Below, in pieces: positions 33,940 to 44,660 of a stretch of DNA of 64,000 nucleotides. The stretch covers positions 42,163,651 through 42,227,650 of the forward strand of contig CAKMRJ010003334.1 of assembly GCA_928212115.1 (NCBI GenBank), given 5' to 3'. Source of the stretch: Lactuca virosa (lineage: Eukaryota > Streptophyta > Magnoliopsida > Asterales > Asteraceae). The position numbers and the translations under genes are program-made. How positions within the stretch are numbered: the first letter of the stretch is position 1; each line of letters begins with the position of its first letter. Below the pieces are notes generated by a model. The model was not told the DNA's origin and searched no databases. It worked only from the letters and a program-made list of their open reading frames with translations.

Positions 33940-35040
33940 ACTGTGTCAGTAATCCACGACTATCCTTGACAAGTAATGGAATTTGACCACTGATTCGATC
34001 CTCCTTCCAATTTTCCTTCTTCAACCCTTCCACTCGATCCTTTTTGATCATATCTAATATGGGAGAAACAATAAGCATCCTCAAACACAAATCCATGATG
34101 GATGTACGCATGGCCTTGCGGATCATGGCACCGGCCACAATATTGGCCTTCCCCGAGTGATACAAAATCTTGCAGTCATAATCCTTCACTACATCTAACC
34201 ACCTTCGTTTTCTCATATTCAGATTTGGTTGATCCATCAGGTATCTCAGGCTCTTGTGGTCGGTGTAAATAATACACCTAACCCCATACGAGTAATGCCT
34301 CCAAATCTTGAGGGAGAAAACTACAGGCCCAACTCCAAATCGTGTGTCGGGTAATTCGCCTCATGAGGCTTCAACTACCTCGAAGCGTAAGCAATCACGT
34401 GACCTCCCTGCATGAGTACTGCTCCCAATCCGAATATTAATACGTCACAATAAACCACAAAATCATCCATACCCTCGGGAAGAGCGAGAATCGGCCTCGT
34501 ATAATCTCTGTCTCATCATCTCTAAAGCAGCCTGCTGATCAGGCCCCATCGGAAAGTAACATTCTTCTTCATCAAGTGGGTTAATGGTAAATTAATCTTG
34601 GAGAATTCCTGGATAAATCTCCAATATAACCCGCTAGAGCAAGAAAACTCCAAAAATCAGATGGTGTCCTCGGAACTTCCCACCGCATCATCGCCTCAAT
34701 ATTGGCCGGATCGACCAATATAGCCTTCTGGTTGATGATGTGCCCTAAAAGTTTCACCTCGTGTAACCAGAACTCACATTTAGAGAACTTGGAATAAAGC
34801 CTCTGTCTCCTCAAGGTCTCCAATACCTCCCACGAACAGGATTGGTGCTCCCCATGGCGAACTACTCGGTCTAATAAATCCCTTGTCTAGAAGCTCCTGA
34901 AGCTGCGTAGATAACTCCTACAACTCCGGAGTTGCTAAACGATATGGTGCCCCGGCTATCGGAGCCGCACTGGGAACCAAATCAATCGTAACTCAACCTG
35001 ATTCTCGAGAGGCACTCCACGAAAATGCTCAAGAAACACA
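33902..35040 (-). pseudogene. pol: Element A reverse transcriptase / RNase H remnant with RT core deleted
   Basis: RNase H strings (MDQPNLNMRKRRWLDVVKDY, YHSGKANIV) lie at 33902-34237. RT thumb sequence (LYSKFSKCEFWL, VKLLGHIIN) is at 34581-34823. At about 34840 this joins directly to sequence from the RT N-terminus (equivalent to RPSSLPWGAPILFV of element D). Compared with element D, about 380 bp including the FIDD active site are missing. This loss alone precludes autonomous reverse transcription. Confidence 0.85.
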
Positions 35041-35538
35041 TCAGAAAATCCTGAACGATGGACACATCGCCCACTGTCGTCGTGCCCCCAAATCGAGTAT
35101 CTGCCACATAGCTAAAAATCTAGAACAACCTTGTTGAAGATATCTCCTAGCCCTCGCAACTGAACAAAGAGTTGGTCCAAGTTGAGCACCCTTGCCTTGA
35201 ATAACTAGTTCTCTCCCACTTGGGGTTCGGATTCTCATTAATTGGTGCTCACAATCAACCATAGCCCCATTGTAGCCCAACCAATCCATCCCCACAATAA
35301 CCTTCGACCCTCACAGAGGAATCGGAACCAAATCAATAGAGTCTCTTTTGATGAATATGTTCAGAACACATTCTCGATGAACTCTCAAAGCACTAACTGA
35401 ACGGTCATCGACGATCTCCACCTCCAAAGGGTAATCCAAAGTCCCTGGAGCATCACTAACTTTCTTGCTAAGTGAAAGAGATACAAAAGATCGGGTAGCA
35501 CCCGAATCGAACAGAATATGAGCAGTCATACAATTTGA
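35041..35538 (-). pseudogene. Element A aspartic protease
   Basis: The active-site string LFDSGATRSFVSLSLSKK is at 35311-35529, and GMDWLGYNGAMVDCEHQLMRI follows in another frame at 35041-35295. This is the typical Gypsy Tekay/Del protease. One frame break separates the halves. An intron-like segment separates it from gag. Confidence 0.82.
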
Positions 35539-35551
35539 CTAAGAAAGTCCA

Positions 35552-35619
35552 TATACATGATTAGATAAAACATAAGCATAAATAAAGAAAATGGTAAAAG
35601 ATATGGTAAAAATACATAC
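35552..35619 (-). other. Intron-like segment before element A protease
   Basis: On the minus strand a GTATGT donor follows a codon series reading VVTG, exactly where element D has its intron. The matching acceptor looks degraded (ATATG instead of ATAG), so the low-coordinate edge is approximate. Confidence 0.55.
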
Positions 35620-36682
35620 CAGTAACCACATCCGGTGCTGCTCGCGCCTACTCAGTTGTCAACTAGAATGCCCTTCTCTTCACCACAGATGTCTCCGCCT
35701 TGCCCAGACGTCCATCAGTGATCCTCAAGGTGGCTGGTGCAGGCGTCGTCACTGCTCCTCCCGTCAGTATCGGGCAATCGACATTTTTATGTCCTGTATG
35801 ATTGCAATGGAAGAAAATTAGTGCTCCTCGAGGGCAATCCCTACTCAAATGTCTAGTCTGGCCGCATCTGAAACTATCCAAACCCGCTGCTCAACATGCT
35901 CTGTCATGCGGATTGCCATACTTGCCACAATAGCTCCGCCCCTGCTGGGCCCTAGGATGTGAATTGGCAATCATTTCATTCAGGTTATTTCACCCCGACA
36001 AGCTCATAAACTCTCTAATATCATCTCTCAGCATATCATGATAACTAGTCTTCTTCATTTCCTCATATGCAGCATATTGTAGAACCAATAAAGCCCTCTC
36101 TCGGGAACTTGGCGGTGATCTCCGCTACAGTCTCAGTAATCTGGAGAAGGTCTTGGAACTCCCTTGCCAACTGTTGTACCTCAATCATCGGTGCAAACTA
36201 CTCCCGTAACCTCATCACAAAATCCTCCCAATTCATGGCCACCAAGGGCGTAAATCCCAATGCACGACCGACCTCCTCCCACTAATCACAGGCTCGGTCC
36301 TTTAGAAGGCAGGATGTAAGGCCCATATTCGCCCCCTCAGGGCAGAAGCTCTTTCATTGAGCATTCTCCATGCCAGCGATCAATTGGCAGCTAGCAATGG
36401 GGTCCTTAGCCCCAAAGAATTTTGGAGCTCCACAGGCCTTGAACTCCTTAAAAGAGGGAGTTCGCGCTCCTAACTGTCCTACTGTGATATTGGCCTGAAG
36501 GGCCTCGAGACACTTATCCAAAAGCTCCATGATCCCCTCTTGATGGAACCATAAATCACAGGGGTGGCCTCCATAATATCGTGAGTAATATTCGATGTAA
36601 TAAACTCGTGCAACCGCTCATCAATCTGTTCTGCAACAGAGCCAGAACCGGAACCAGAAACTCCTCCTCGAGTGGTCACCAT
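35620..36682 (-). pseudogene. gag: Element A gag
   Basis: An ATG at 36682 starts VTTRGGVSGSGSGSVAEQ, the same N-terminus type as element D (VTLRTRP). Middle fragments around 36067-36285 are frame-broken. The zinc-knuckle region at 35663-35881 keeps FRCGQTRHLSRDCPRG and FHCNHTGHKNVDCP, then APATLRITDGRLGKAE as in element D. Gag forms the virus-like particle and binds RNA; this copy cannot encode a full protein. Confidence 0.8.
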
Positions 36683-37480
36683 ACTGAAATACAAACATAC
36701 AAACGATCAGAATAAACTCGAGGGAACTCCCACTCTGCAGGCTTCTTAGAATCTCTGAGATCGTCCTTGACTCGAGTACATATCATGTGCTTTCAGTAGT
36801 ATGGGAGCAATACTACCTTCCACACATATCCGTACTTTCCTCAAGAACCATATTGAATCCTCTAAGCCACCCTAATAAATCTATAAACACACAGTCCCTA
36901 TGTTAAGCATCACACATATCCCACTATGGCATTTCCTAAGCTCTCCTAGGAATCCTCGACTCACCAACCTCTACAATACAAGGAACCTCTACCAACACCG
37001 ATGGTTGCCTTATGCACGTAAATTGTACACAGAATGGGACGATATAGACTGTCTAATAATGATTACACCCTAAGCCCACAACCATACAAGGAACAAGAAA
37101 TAAGGCCAAACCAATCATTCTAGGGCTATATGATCCTAATTGTATACAATTTTTAAAGCATACACTTAGCAATTAACTGATCCAATATTAATCCCGAGTA
37201 ATACATAGTTCCCAATCCCTCTAGGCTATAAGGCATCAAACAAATCAAGGTATCCTTATCCCTACTCTAGCATGCAATTCACATATCAGGCATATTAGTC
37301 ATAATACATTAGTATGGGTATTTTGGAAATCACTTACTTGAGCTCGGCTGATTGCATGTATCACACCCCTTTTTTTTGTAAAAATCTTTTTAGAAAACTC
37401 AATTTTCTTTGAAAAGATTATCAATTCCTCAGTTTGAGTTCTGACACACCCAAGAATGTGCTTGAATCCCTCGAACCAAG
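36683..37480 (-). other. 5' leader of element A
   Basis: About 800 bp between PBS and gag with no ORF of note. It contains the structured block at 36775-36836 shared with elements C and D. Confidence 0.7.
36775..36836 (-). ncRNA. Leader stem-loop of element A (dimerisation/packaging candidate)
   Basis: Inner hairpin GTAGTAT-GGGAGCA-ATACTAC at 36796-36816. Outer complementary arms are AGTACATAT (36775-36783) and ATATCCGTACT (36826-36836), with a CC bulge. It is equivalent in position and flanking sequence to the blocks in C and D, but the loop has lost the GGGCCC palindrome. Confidence 0.5.
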
Positions 37481-37492
37481 ACTCTGATACCA
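37481..37492 (-). other. Primer binding site of element A
   Basis: The minus strand reads TGGTATCAGAGT, three bases from the 5' LTR; initiator tRNA-Met type with one variant base. Confidence 0.85.
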
Positions 37493-37495
37493 ACT

Positions 37496-37943
37496 TGTAA
37501 CGACCCAAAAATAGTGATAAAAATTTTTCATTTTTAAATCATCAAAAGATACAGCATGTGTCTCAAATCATCATAAAACAATTTATCAAAGACATCATAG
37601 TAGAGTAATCATCAATGTAGAAATCATAAGGGCATGTTGTGCGATCATGTCGGGCCCTTCCTTTTCGAACTGGAAGTACCTGAAAATATTAAACCACAAA
37701 ATCATAAACATAGATTTTAGTGAGTTCCCCAAAATACCACACACCATACAAATCAGTGGGCCTGACCCTGGGTATATTCCAACCCAAACATACAATAGTG
37801 GGCCCAGCCTTGGGGTATATTTCAACCTAAACATACATTAATGGGCACAGCCCTAGGTATATTTCAATCCAAACATACAATAGTGGGCCCATCCCTGGGG
37901 TATATTTCAACCCCACCTAGATCACCACACAATATGTAACATC
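37496..37943 (-). repeat. Truncated 5' LTR of element A
   Basis: Matches 10027-10460 including the 43-bp repeat array, then skips about 150 bp of LTR and ends in CCACCTAGATCACC and following bases. That 31-bp end recurs at 53113-53143 beyond element B. LTR sequence equivalent to the missing section resumes at about 53093. Confidence 0.75.
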
Positions 37944-37955
37944 AATGGCCTGCAC

Positions 37956-38370
37956 TGTGACAACTGGCAAAATTTGTGTCAAGCAAGGTTTAAAATGTAT
38001 CTATGTATGAGTACAACCACATCATAACTTTGTTTGCAATAAATCTTTGAAAGCCAAAAGACATCAATTTTATAAGTAAACATGTAGATATATACTTTGA
38101 AAATAATATTCATAACAAACACTTGAAAGTCGAAAAGATAGACCAAGAATTATGAAATTCCATTTGTATTTAAAGTGTTTTAGGCCTAGTACCCACCCAC
38201 CTAGTGATTTCGGTTTGCCTAGGACCGAAATCACCCTTTAGTGGGTAACACCAAAACCGAAATCCCATGTTAAAGACCCCTAGGACCGAAATCACCCTTA
38301 ATGGGTGATATCCAACCGAAAACATCATGTGAGGAATGCTTAGAATCGAAATCATGTTAAGGCGAAAACA
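37956..38370 (+). repeat. Truncated 5' LTR of element B
   Basis: Collinear with 50669-51090 of the 3' LTR, including the ACCGAAATCAC motifs, then changes to leader sequence. About 2 kb of LTR and the PBS are missing. Confidence 0.82.
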
Positions 38371-38619
38371 TATCAAACCATTTAAGATATACAACTATAA
38401 ATACAATGGGGCTAAAACACTCTGACTAAGAAGTATACTTTTAAAATATAATAGTATTTTATAAAAAAAGTATACATACATGCATACATACTAGAAACAG
38501 TGTCATACTAAGAACCATGTAAAAGTATTTAGATAAGTTGGACACTATGATTAAGCTTAGATAGTTATGTAATCATATCTGGGATGAATATAGCCTGATC
38601 AACTATGTTCATGTGAGAT
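38371..38619 (+). other. Residual 5' leader of element B
   Basis: AT-rich, no ORF; it lies between the truncated LTR and the gag remnant. Confidence 0.5.
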
Positions 38620-40229
38620 ATGACCAACATGTGTATGGGAGTCATTGCGGGAAAAACGAGTCTAAAACTTACCAACCCTATATACCAAGAAACTCTAGAA
38701 CCAAACATAAAGATTAAAATACTATCGGATTATTTTAGAATACTACAAAATCATACACTTAAGCCTTTCATGTATTCCTCATATCTCTATTCTCGCACAG
38801 ACGTCATGGCAGGATTTCACATGCCCGGAGACCCCTATTTCCCTAACCAGGGAAATGGTGGGCGGATCGAAGAGGATCCCAAAGAGGATCCAGAGGAAGG
38901 GGAAGAAGAAAATGAGAACTCAGACACAGAGTCCGAAGTCATAAATCCTCCTTACATCGCCCGGGTTCCCGCACATCGTATGGGCTACCAGGGACCCACG
39001 CCCTGGTGGGCGGAAGATTTGGAGAGGTGGAGCAGGCAGCAATGCCAGCATTCTCCATACGGCATAGAGCGAGGTTTCTATAACCTTAGCCACGGAGGAC
39101 CGGCAGACAGGGCCCTCCGTGTTAAGGGGTCAGTGAATCACACGCCTCGGAGATCAGACCAGGGTGTCGGCGAATCAGGTCGTGGAGATGGGGGACGCTG
39201 CTGAGGCCACTGACACACGCACTCGACTATTGGAGAGGGACTACCCCCGGACATGCCATCTCATTGAACGACTCCATGAGGGCCTCACCACCGCACGAGC
39301 GAAAACGATGGAGTACTAGGAGAGACACTCGGCTCTCGAGGAGAGAGTAATCGCAGCTGAAGCTAGGACAGTCATAGCAGAACAGAGAGCGGAGGAGGCT
39401 ACTCGTGAGATGTTTGAGATGGCAGGGCACCTTGCGAGTCACCGTGGCATAGGATAAGCTAGAATAGCCTAGTGAGTTGGTGACTACGCTAATTCCACTA
39501 TGTGTTAGACTTATTGCGTCTTTTTATCACAACCAGTAGGAGTAAATCAAGTGAGATACGCCCTCTGAAGTCAGTATGCCCCGAATCCACTTAAAGTTTT
39601 GACGTCTACGTTCTATTTTGTAACTTAACATTCGTACAACACCTAACAATACTTACTACCATAAGTATATTACGATGATGTTGGTCGAAACATTTGGGAA
39701 TCGTACAACAAAACATGTAGTTTATATGTATATAAATATAAATATAGATAGGATACAACTAGCAACGACCATAGTTACTTACATACTCGTTTCATACCCT
39801 ACAACAAGAATCATGCCATCACGCGATTGTAACCAGCACACTTGCGCAACACCAATCCTACGAATGGACCCCGCTACATTCCAAGCTGCTGTAATAGACG
39901 CCGTGACAGCCGTCATGGGACAACTTAGTGCTAACAACACAAACGGAAACGGGAACGGTGCCGACAATCCCAATCATAGTGACAACCAAGGATACCAACA
40001 AGTGTGTTCCTGCAAGGACACCCCAAATTCCAAGCCTAAGGCCTCCTACGACAATGGAGGAGTACTCTTCAAGAAACAAAAGTACTGGAACAAGAAAAAG
40101 GGGCGTCCGACACAAGGACCTGCCAAAAGACAACAAACTGTGGCAGCCCATGCCACCACTGTTGTCCTTACTGCCAAAATCTTTCGGACACTAACTCGAT
40201 TTCACCCCCCTCAAGGTATGCTCTATTGA
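38620..40229 (+). pseudogene. gag: Element B gag remnant
   Basis: 38620-39204 includes AGFHMPGDPYFPNQGNGG and an acidic EEDPKEDPEEGEEENE run, then HRMGYQGPTPWWAEDLERW. 39205-39440 continues in another frame with RLHEGLTTARAK and an Ala/Glu-rich helical region broken by one stop. 39675-40229 carries MDPATFQAAVIDAV, a gag start-like string, then a QGYQQ/KKQKYWNKKKG basic region. I recognise this as the Gypsy gag zone by its neighbours and by the TFQAAV string; the acidic section's function is unknown. The end merges into element C near 40175. Confidence 0.6.
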
Positions 40230-40331
40230 GACTTGTTCAACAAGGCCCTCAGGCCCCACACTCTATCACATCTGATCCCAGTCTAACCAATCACAACTGG
40301 ATAACTGGTAAAACTAAAAGCACTAACCGCC

Positions 40332-40510
40332 ACGATTCATGGTACTCGAACCATGAGATCATCTCTCGATCTGCTGCGAATCATGGTACCCGACCCATGT
40401 TATCTCCTCTCAATCTGCTACGAATCATGGTACCCGAACCATGTTATATATTCTCAATCTACTACGAATGATGGTATCCGAACCATGTTATCCCCTCTCA
40501 GTCTGCTACT
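40332..40510. repeat. 44-45-bp tandem repeat with CATGGT/ACCATG arms
   Basis: Four copies, at about 40338, 40382, 40426 and 40471. Each contains CATGGTACCCGAACCATG or a close variant, an inverted repeat with a 6-nt loop. The same array occurs at 46510-46685. Confidence 0.8.
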
Positions 40511-40538
40511 TAGAACCTATGGAATTCTCCTTGTTTCG

Positions 40539-40599
40539 AGTACGGGTCCTCTGCTTTCAGTAGTACGGGCCCATACTACCTGCCACATCTACCCATACT
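40539..40599 (-). ncRNA. Leader stem-loop, element C copy 1
   Basis: Inner hairpin GTAGTA-CGGGCCCA-TACTAC at 40560-40579 with self-complementary GGGCCC in its loop. Outer arms are AGTACGGGT (40539-40547) and ACCCATACT (40591-40599). The single mismatch becomes a G-U pair in the minus-strand RNA, which is the transcribed sense of this element. Confidence 0.6.
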
Positions 40600-41449
40600 T
40601 TCCACACTGATCGTACCAGATTTCCTAAGTAGTTGCTCAACCCTCCCGATCACCAATCCCATTAAACCTTGTCGCTCCCCAAGGAATACTCTCCTCTATC
40701 AGTGTACTCATCTGACTAAGGTCACTCCCTAGGCTCTTCCTAGGTTCTCACACTTCTCTGCCACCAACTGCTGAAGAACTCCTTATGATGCCAACCATCT
40801 ACCTCCTGAATATCGTCATATTTACTTAGTAGCTGACTCCCATCATTAAGAGTTCCACAAAGCACAAAGCAAGCAGCATTCAGGCATCGAATAATCTCCA
40901 CCAGCATGTAAAACCACTCTAGGTTACACTCTATTTTCTATACTCACACCCAAAAGGTATCACTGAACTCAAGCAACCCTACCTCTCGCGGGTATCTCAC
41001 TACTCCCTCAGTAGACTCCTCAATTGCTCATCTAGGTAGCTCTCCTAGATTACTCCTCTACTCAAAGTTCTCTCCAAAAGATTCCTGCTGGATACTCTTA
41101 CTCCTCACATCCTCAAAGCACATCACAGATAACAACAATTCCTAGGCTAAGGCATCACAAATCAGGCAACTCTAGCCCTAAAATATGAAATACCTAGCCT
41201 ATCTTCTAGCATGCATCACTAATATCTCAATAATAACTAATAACACAAATGAGCATGGGTATTTTGGGAAATCACCGTTCGGGCTCTGGCTGATTGTACA
41301 CACTGCTCCATTCTCGTTTTTCTCTTAGAAACCCTTGCTTGTTTTAGAAAAATCATTTCTTTTGAAAATTTCTCTCAAATCCTCAGTTTGAGTCCAGACA
41401 TACCCAAAGGTGCATCCGAATCCCTCAAACCAAGGCTCTGATACCAACT

Positions 41450-43101
41450 TGTAACACCGTAAATTTTCAAATAAAATTTTCATTTAAAGTTACATAATTC
41501 TCATAACACATTTCATAAAATCTCGTTTATTTAATTACAAATCTCAAATCCATAATTGTTTAATTAAAAATCCAGGATCCTCAAAACATAACTCTTTCAC
41601 TGGTGTGTACAATCAAGCCGGTGCCTTCCCGTGACCCTGAGAAAAACCTGAAACACATAACACATAACACGGTAAGCACGAAGCTTAGTGATTTCCCCAA
41701 AATACCACACATATCTCGTTATCCTCTCATGGCTATACCCAGATAAGACCCTCCGGTCAATGTGTCTCGGTGGGACCCTCCGATCCTAACTCAACAAGCT
41801 CAGAATGATACACTGCATAAATCACATATAAATAATGCAAGAAATCACAGTTAAGCACAATAAACATCTCAATCACACAAGGGTACCACTCATGGTAAGT
41901 ATAGTGAGAAGACTCACCTTGCAAGCAAGCAAGCAAATAACCTCGTACCCAAATCTCCAACTAGCCTCCGCCTATCACAAAGGATGAATATCTCTAATTA
42001 ATACTCTTTTCACGACTCTAATAATCGAAGGCTATTCTTTCTCTCTCTAACTCTTGAAGTGGATAAAAGACCATTTTACCCCTCCATGGTCTCCATTACT
42101 CATGATTGACCCAACTCTAAAGTCTACGGAAGTCAACTCGAGTCAACAGTCCATGTTTGACCCGACTCGCCGCGTGCACCCATGTGACTCGTCGAGTCCA
42201 CTCGTTTCCTCAGAAATCTCGCGAAGGTCCAGCTCAGCTCGTCGAGTTGACCCTCAACTCGCCGAGTTATTGCATGATCAAGCTTATAGGGACAAACCCT
42301 CACCGACTCGTCGAGTCAGGCCATGGACTCGACGAGTCCCTTCAATCTGATTTCTATACATACGATTTAAGGCAGATCTATCACTCCAAACACTAGATCT
42401 ACCATCCTAAGGCTCGATTGACACGTAAACTTCGATCTTTACACTCATGCATGGTGGTTTTGCTCCAATCTACCAATACATGTTCTCATAAGGTGTTAAA
42501 CACCATACTCCTCATATGGATGAATAAAGTTGGGACTTTTGGGCTCTAGGGACCTCACAAGGTCCAGATCTAAGGTTTAAACCTCTAGATAACTTATTAT
42601 TCTTGAAGTCCCAATAATATGTGATGAAAACCCTAACTTCTCAACTGATGAGATCTAACCAAATAAAGGGGAAAGATTCAAGCTTTTTACCTTCCTCTTG
42701 AAGCTCCGGACGAAATGGCCTGAACCCCAACTGCTCCTTCTTGTTTCTTGCTGAACAAAATCTTCTTCCTCCTCAAAGATGCACTAAAATCCTTTAAGGT
42801 TAGCTTGGAGACTCTCTTAGCTCACTACACTCGTTTAGGGTTTCACACAGAAGGCTTAGGCAGCTGGTGAGGCAGAAATAGGGGAATAAGTTCCCTTATA
42901 TAGGCCCCAACCCCGGGAAATTAGGGTTTCTCTACCCAGCACCTACTCGTCGAGTCGGCTCTCTGACTCGTCGAGTCCATTCATTAATCCCACGCGGACA
43001 ACTCGACTCTACTCGACGAGCTGGACTCACAACTCGTCGAGTCACTCCATAAATCTCAAAATTACTCACACAATAATATACCTGAAAGTTCGTATGTTAC
43101 A
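41450..43101 (-). repeat. Element C LTR, low-coordinate copy
   Basis: 1652 bp. It contains two blocks of ACTCGTCGAGT-type motifs (42130-42345 and 42945-43045). On the minus strand CCTATATAAGG lies near 42895, with AAACCCTAA at 42921-42929. Confidence 0.85.
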
Positions 43102-44316
43102 ATTCTCCCCCACTTGAATTAGATTTCGCCCTCGAAATCGCTCCTCAACAACACACAGATCGAACCCAATAACCCGAAAAGCACCACCGAAAGGATCTCA
43201 TACGACACAACTATCTTCCTCCATGGATACCTGAACTCAAACAAGAACTCCCAAACCTGAAAAAGGACAGACCCTTCTGCCTCTATAATCCCCCTTCTGA
43301 CTCTCCAGAATCTGGAAACTCTAGTGGCCTATCTCACTGCCAGACCGCCCTCTCAAGATATCATCATGTTATTCGCTCCTCGAATAACAGACCCCGATAA
43401 CTCACTTCCCCTCTGATTCTCTCGTTGCGACTGATAGAAACAAGTCAATGCCCAAAAATTGACTACCGATCACTCATACCAGGCATATTAAACAATCCAG
43501 ATCATACTCCAAGGAATGAAAGGATCACATCACACCAGGGACCCATCCACTGTACTGCAATCAAAACCCATCTGAACAATGTACTCCCAACACCCTGTCC
43601 TCAGACACAAGGAAAAAGATCATGCTTGCTCAGAAGTATCTTCTGACATCTAACAATCATAAACCCCAGCTCCCTTCTCAAATATCCCTTTCAACACTGA
43701 GCACCAGGTCATCTCCCGACCCAACAGTTGAACCTTCAAAGTTTACCCATTGCATACCCCAAAACGTCTCATTGACTTCCTTCTCACACTAACTATCTCG
43801 GCCCAGTGTGACACACAAGTCACGAAGTTCGCTTTACCCCAAGCGAATACTACAACCCCAACTAAAATCATCTCACCCTCGACCTCTGTCGTCTACTACT
43901 CATTAGCTTCATACGTCTCACGGTCCTTTCCATACCAACGAACTGACCCACCCAGGTCTAAGACATCAGATGACACACAATACCCCTCAAAATGGAACCC
44001 ACCTTTAAGTCCGGAATCTCATTTCGCCTTCTCAATACACCACTACAGCTAACTCAAAACTCGAGAGTCTGGCCCGACGCGGAATTGAAACCACTCATTT
44101 CCAATCTGATACTCGACCCGTACCCGCGATTCGCGAATTTATGCACATACCATCTCTCCAATTCCTTCCGCTTATAATAATCCCTCCTCGGCCCGGGATA
44201 CAACAATCCTCGACTGACACGGAGACCCCAGTCTCGCCCCTGGTCCGGCAACCTGGTTCCAGAAGACTCAAGTGGTAAGGCAACCCAAGCCTAAGAACTC
44301 CTCTGCGTCCCACTCT

Positions 44317-44660
44317 GACTACAGAATACTACAGCTCCCCATAGATTCACAACGCTTCTCTCTTGCTCGCTGGCTAGTGAAAGCTACGGTTCCCCCGCAG
44401 TTCCACAATAATCTCTCGCTATCCAGTCAAAACTACAGCTCCCCGTAGTTTCACAACGCTCTCCCTCTGACCAGTGAAAGCTACAGCTCCCCGCAGTTTC
44501 ACAATGCTCGCTCGTTGTTTGGTGAATACTACGGCTCCCCGTAGTATCACCACACCCTTTCGCCGACTGGTGAATACTACGGCTTCCCGCAGTATCACCA
44601 CACTCTCTCGCACTAACTCATGGATGCTACAGCTCCCCGTAGTCTTACAACACTTTATCT
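44317..44660. repeat. 48-bp hairpin tandem repeat in element C
   Basis: About seven copies, anchored on CTAC(A/G)GCTCCCCG at 44329, 44384, 44433, 44481, 44529, 44577 and 44627. Within a unit GTGAATACTACGG pairs with CCGTAGTATCAC across a short loop. The minus strand is open across the array and would encode 16-residue repeats such as ESVVKLRGAVAFTGQR. Confidence 0.85.

Larger units (their letters stand above)
10027..37943 (-). mobile_element. Element A: decayed Ty3/Gypsy (chromovirus, Tekay/Del-like), carrying nested insertions
   Basis: The 3' LTR (low coordinates) starts TGTAACGACCC at 10027 and ends GTTACA at 32598. Next to it is ACTCTCCCCCACTT, the complement of a PPT. The 5' LTR starts with the same TGTAACGACCC at 37496, next to a PBS complement (ACTCTGATACCA). 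Between lie minus-strand remnants in Gypsy order: gag with CCHC knuckles, protease, RT, RNase H, integrase and a chromodomain-like tail. Without insertions the 3' LTR is about 1.73 kb. The 5' LTR is cut short near 37943. Frameshifts, stops and an RT deletion make it non-autonomous. Tekay/Del assignment is inference from the protein strings. Confidence 0.85.

Noticed and set aside
39675..40229. Considered as an independent host gene because it has an uninterrupted 184-codon frame
   Set aside because: It lies within element B, has a TFQAAV gag-like string and a basic tail, and merges into element C.
42054..42350. Paired 98-codon ORFs in the C LTRs (also 48266-48562)
   Set aside because: They translate the ACTCGTCGAGT motif region; repetition reflects the LTR copies, not a gene.
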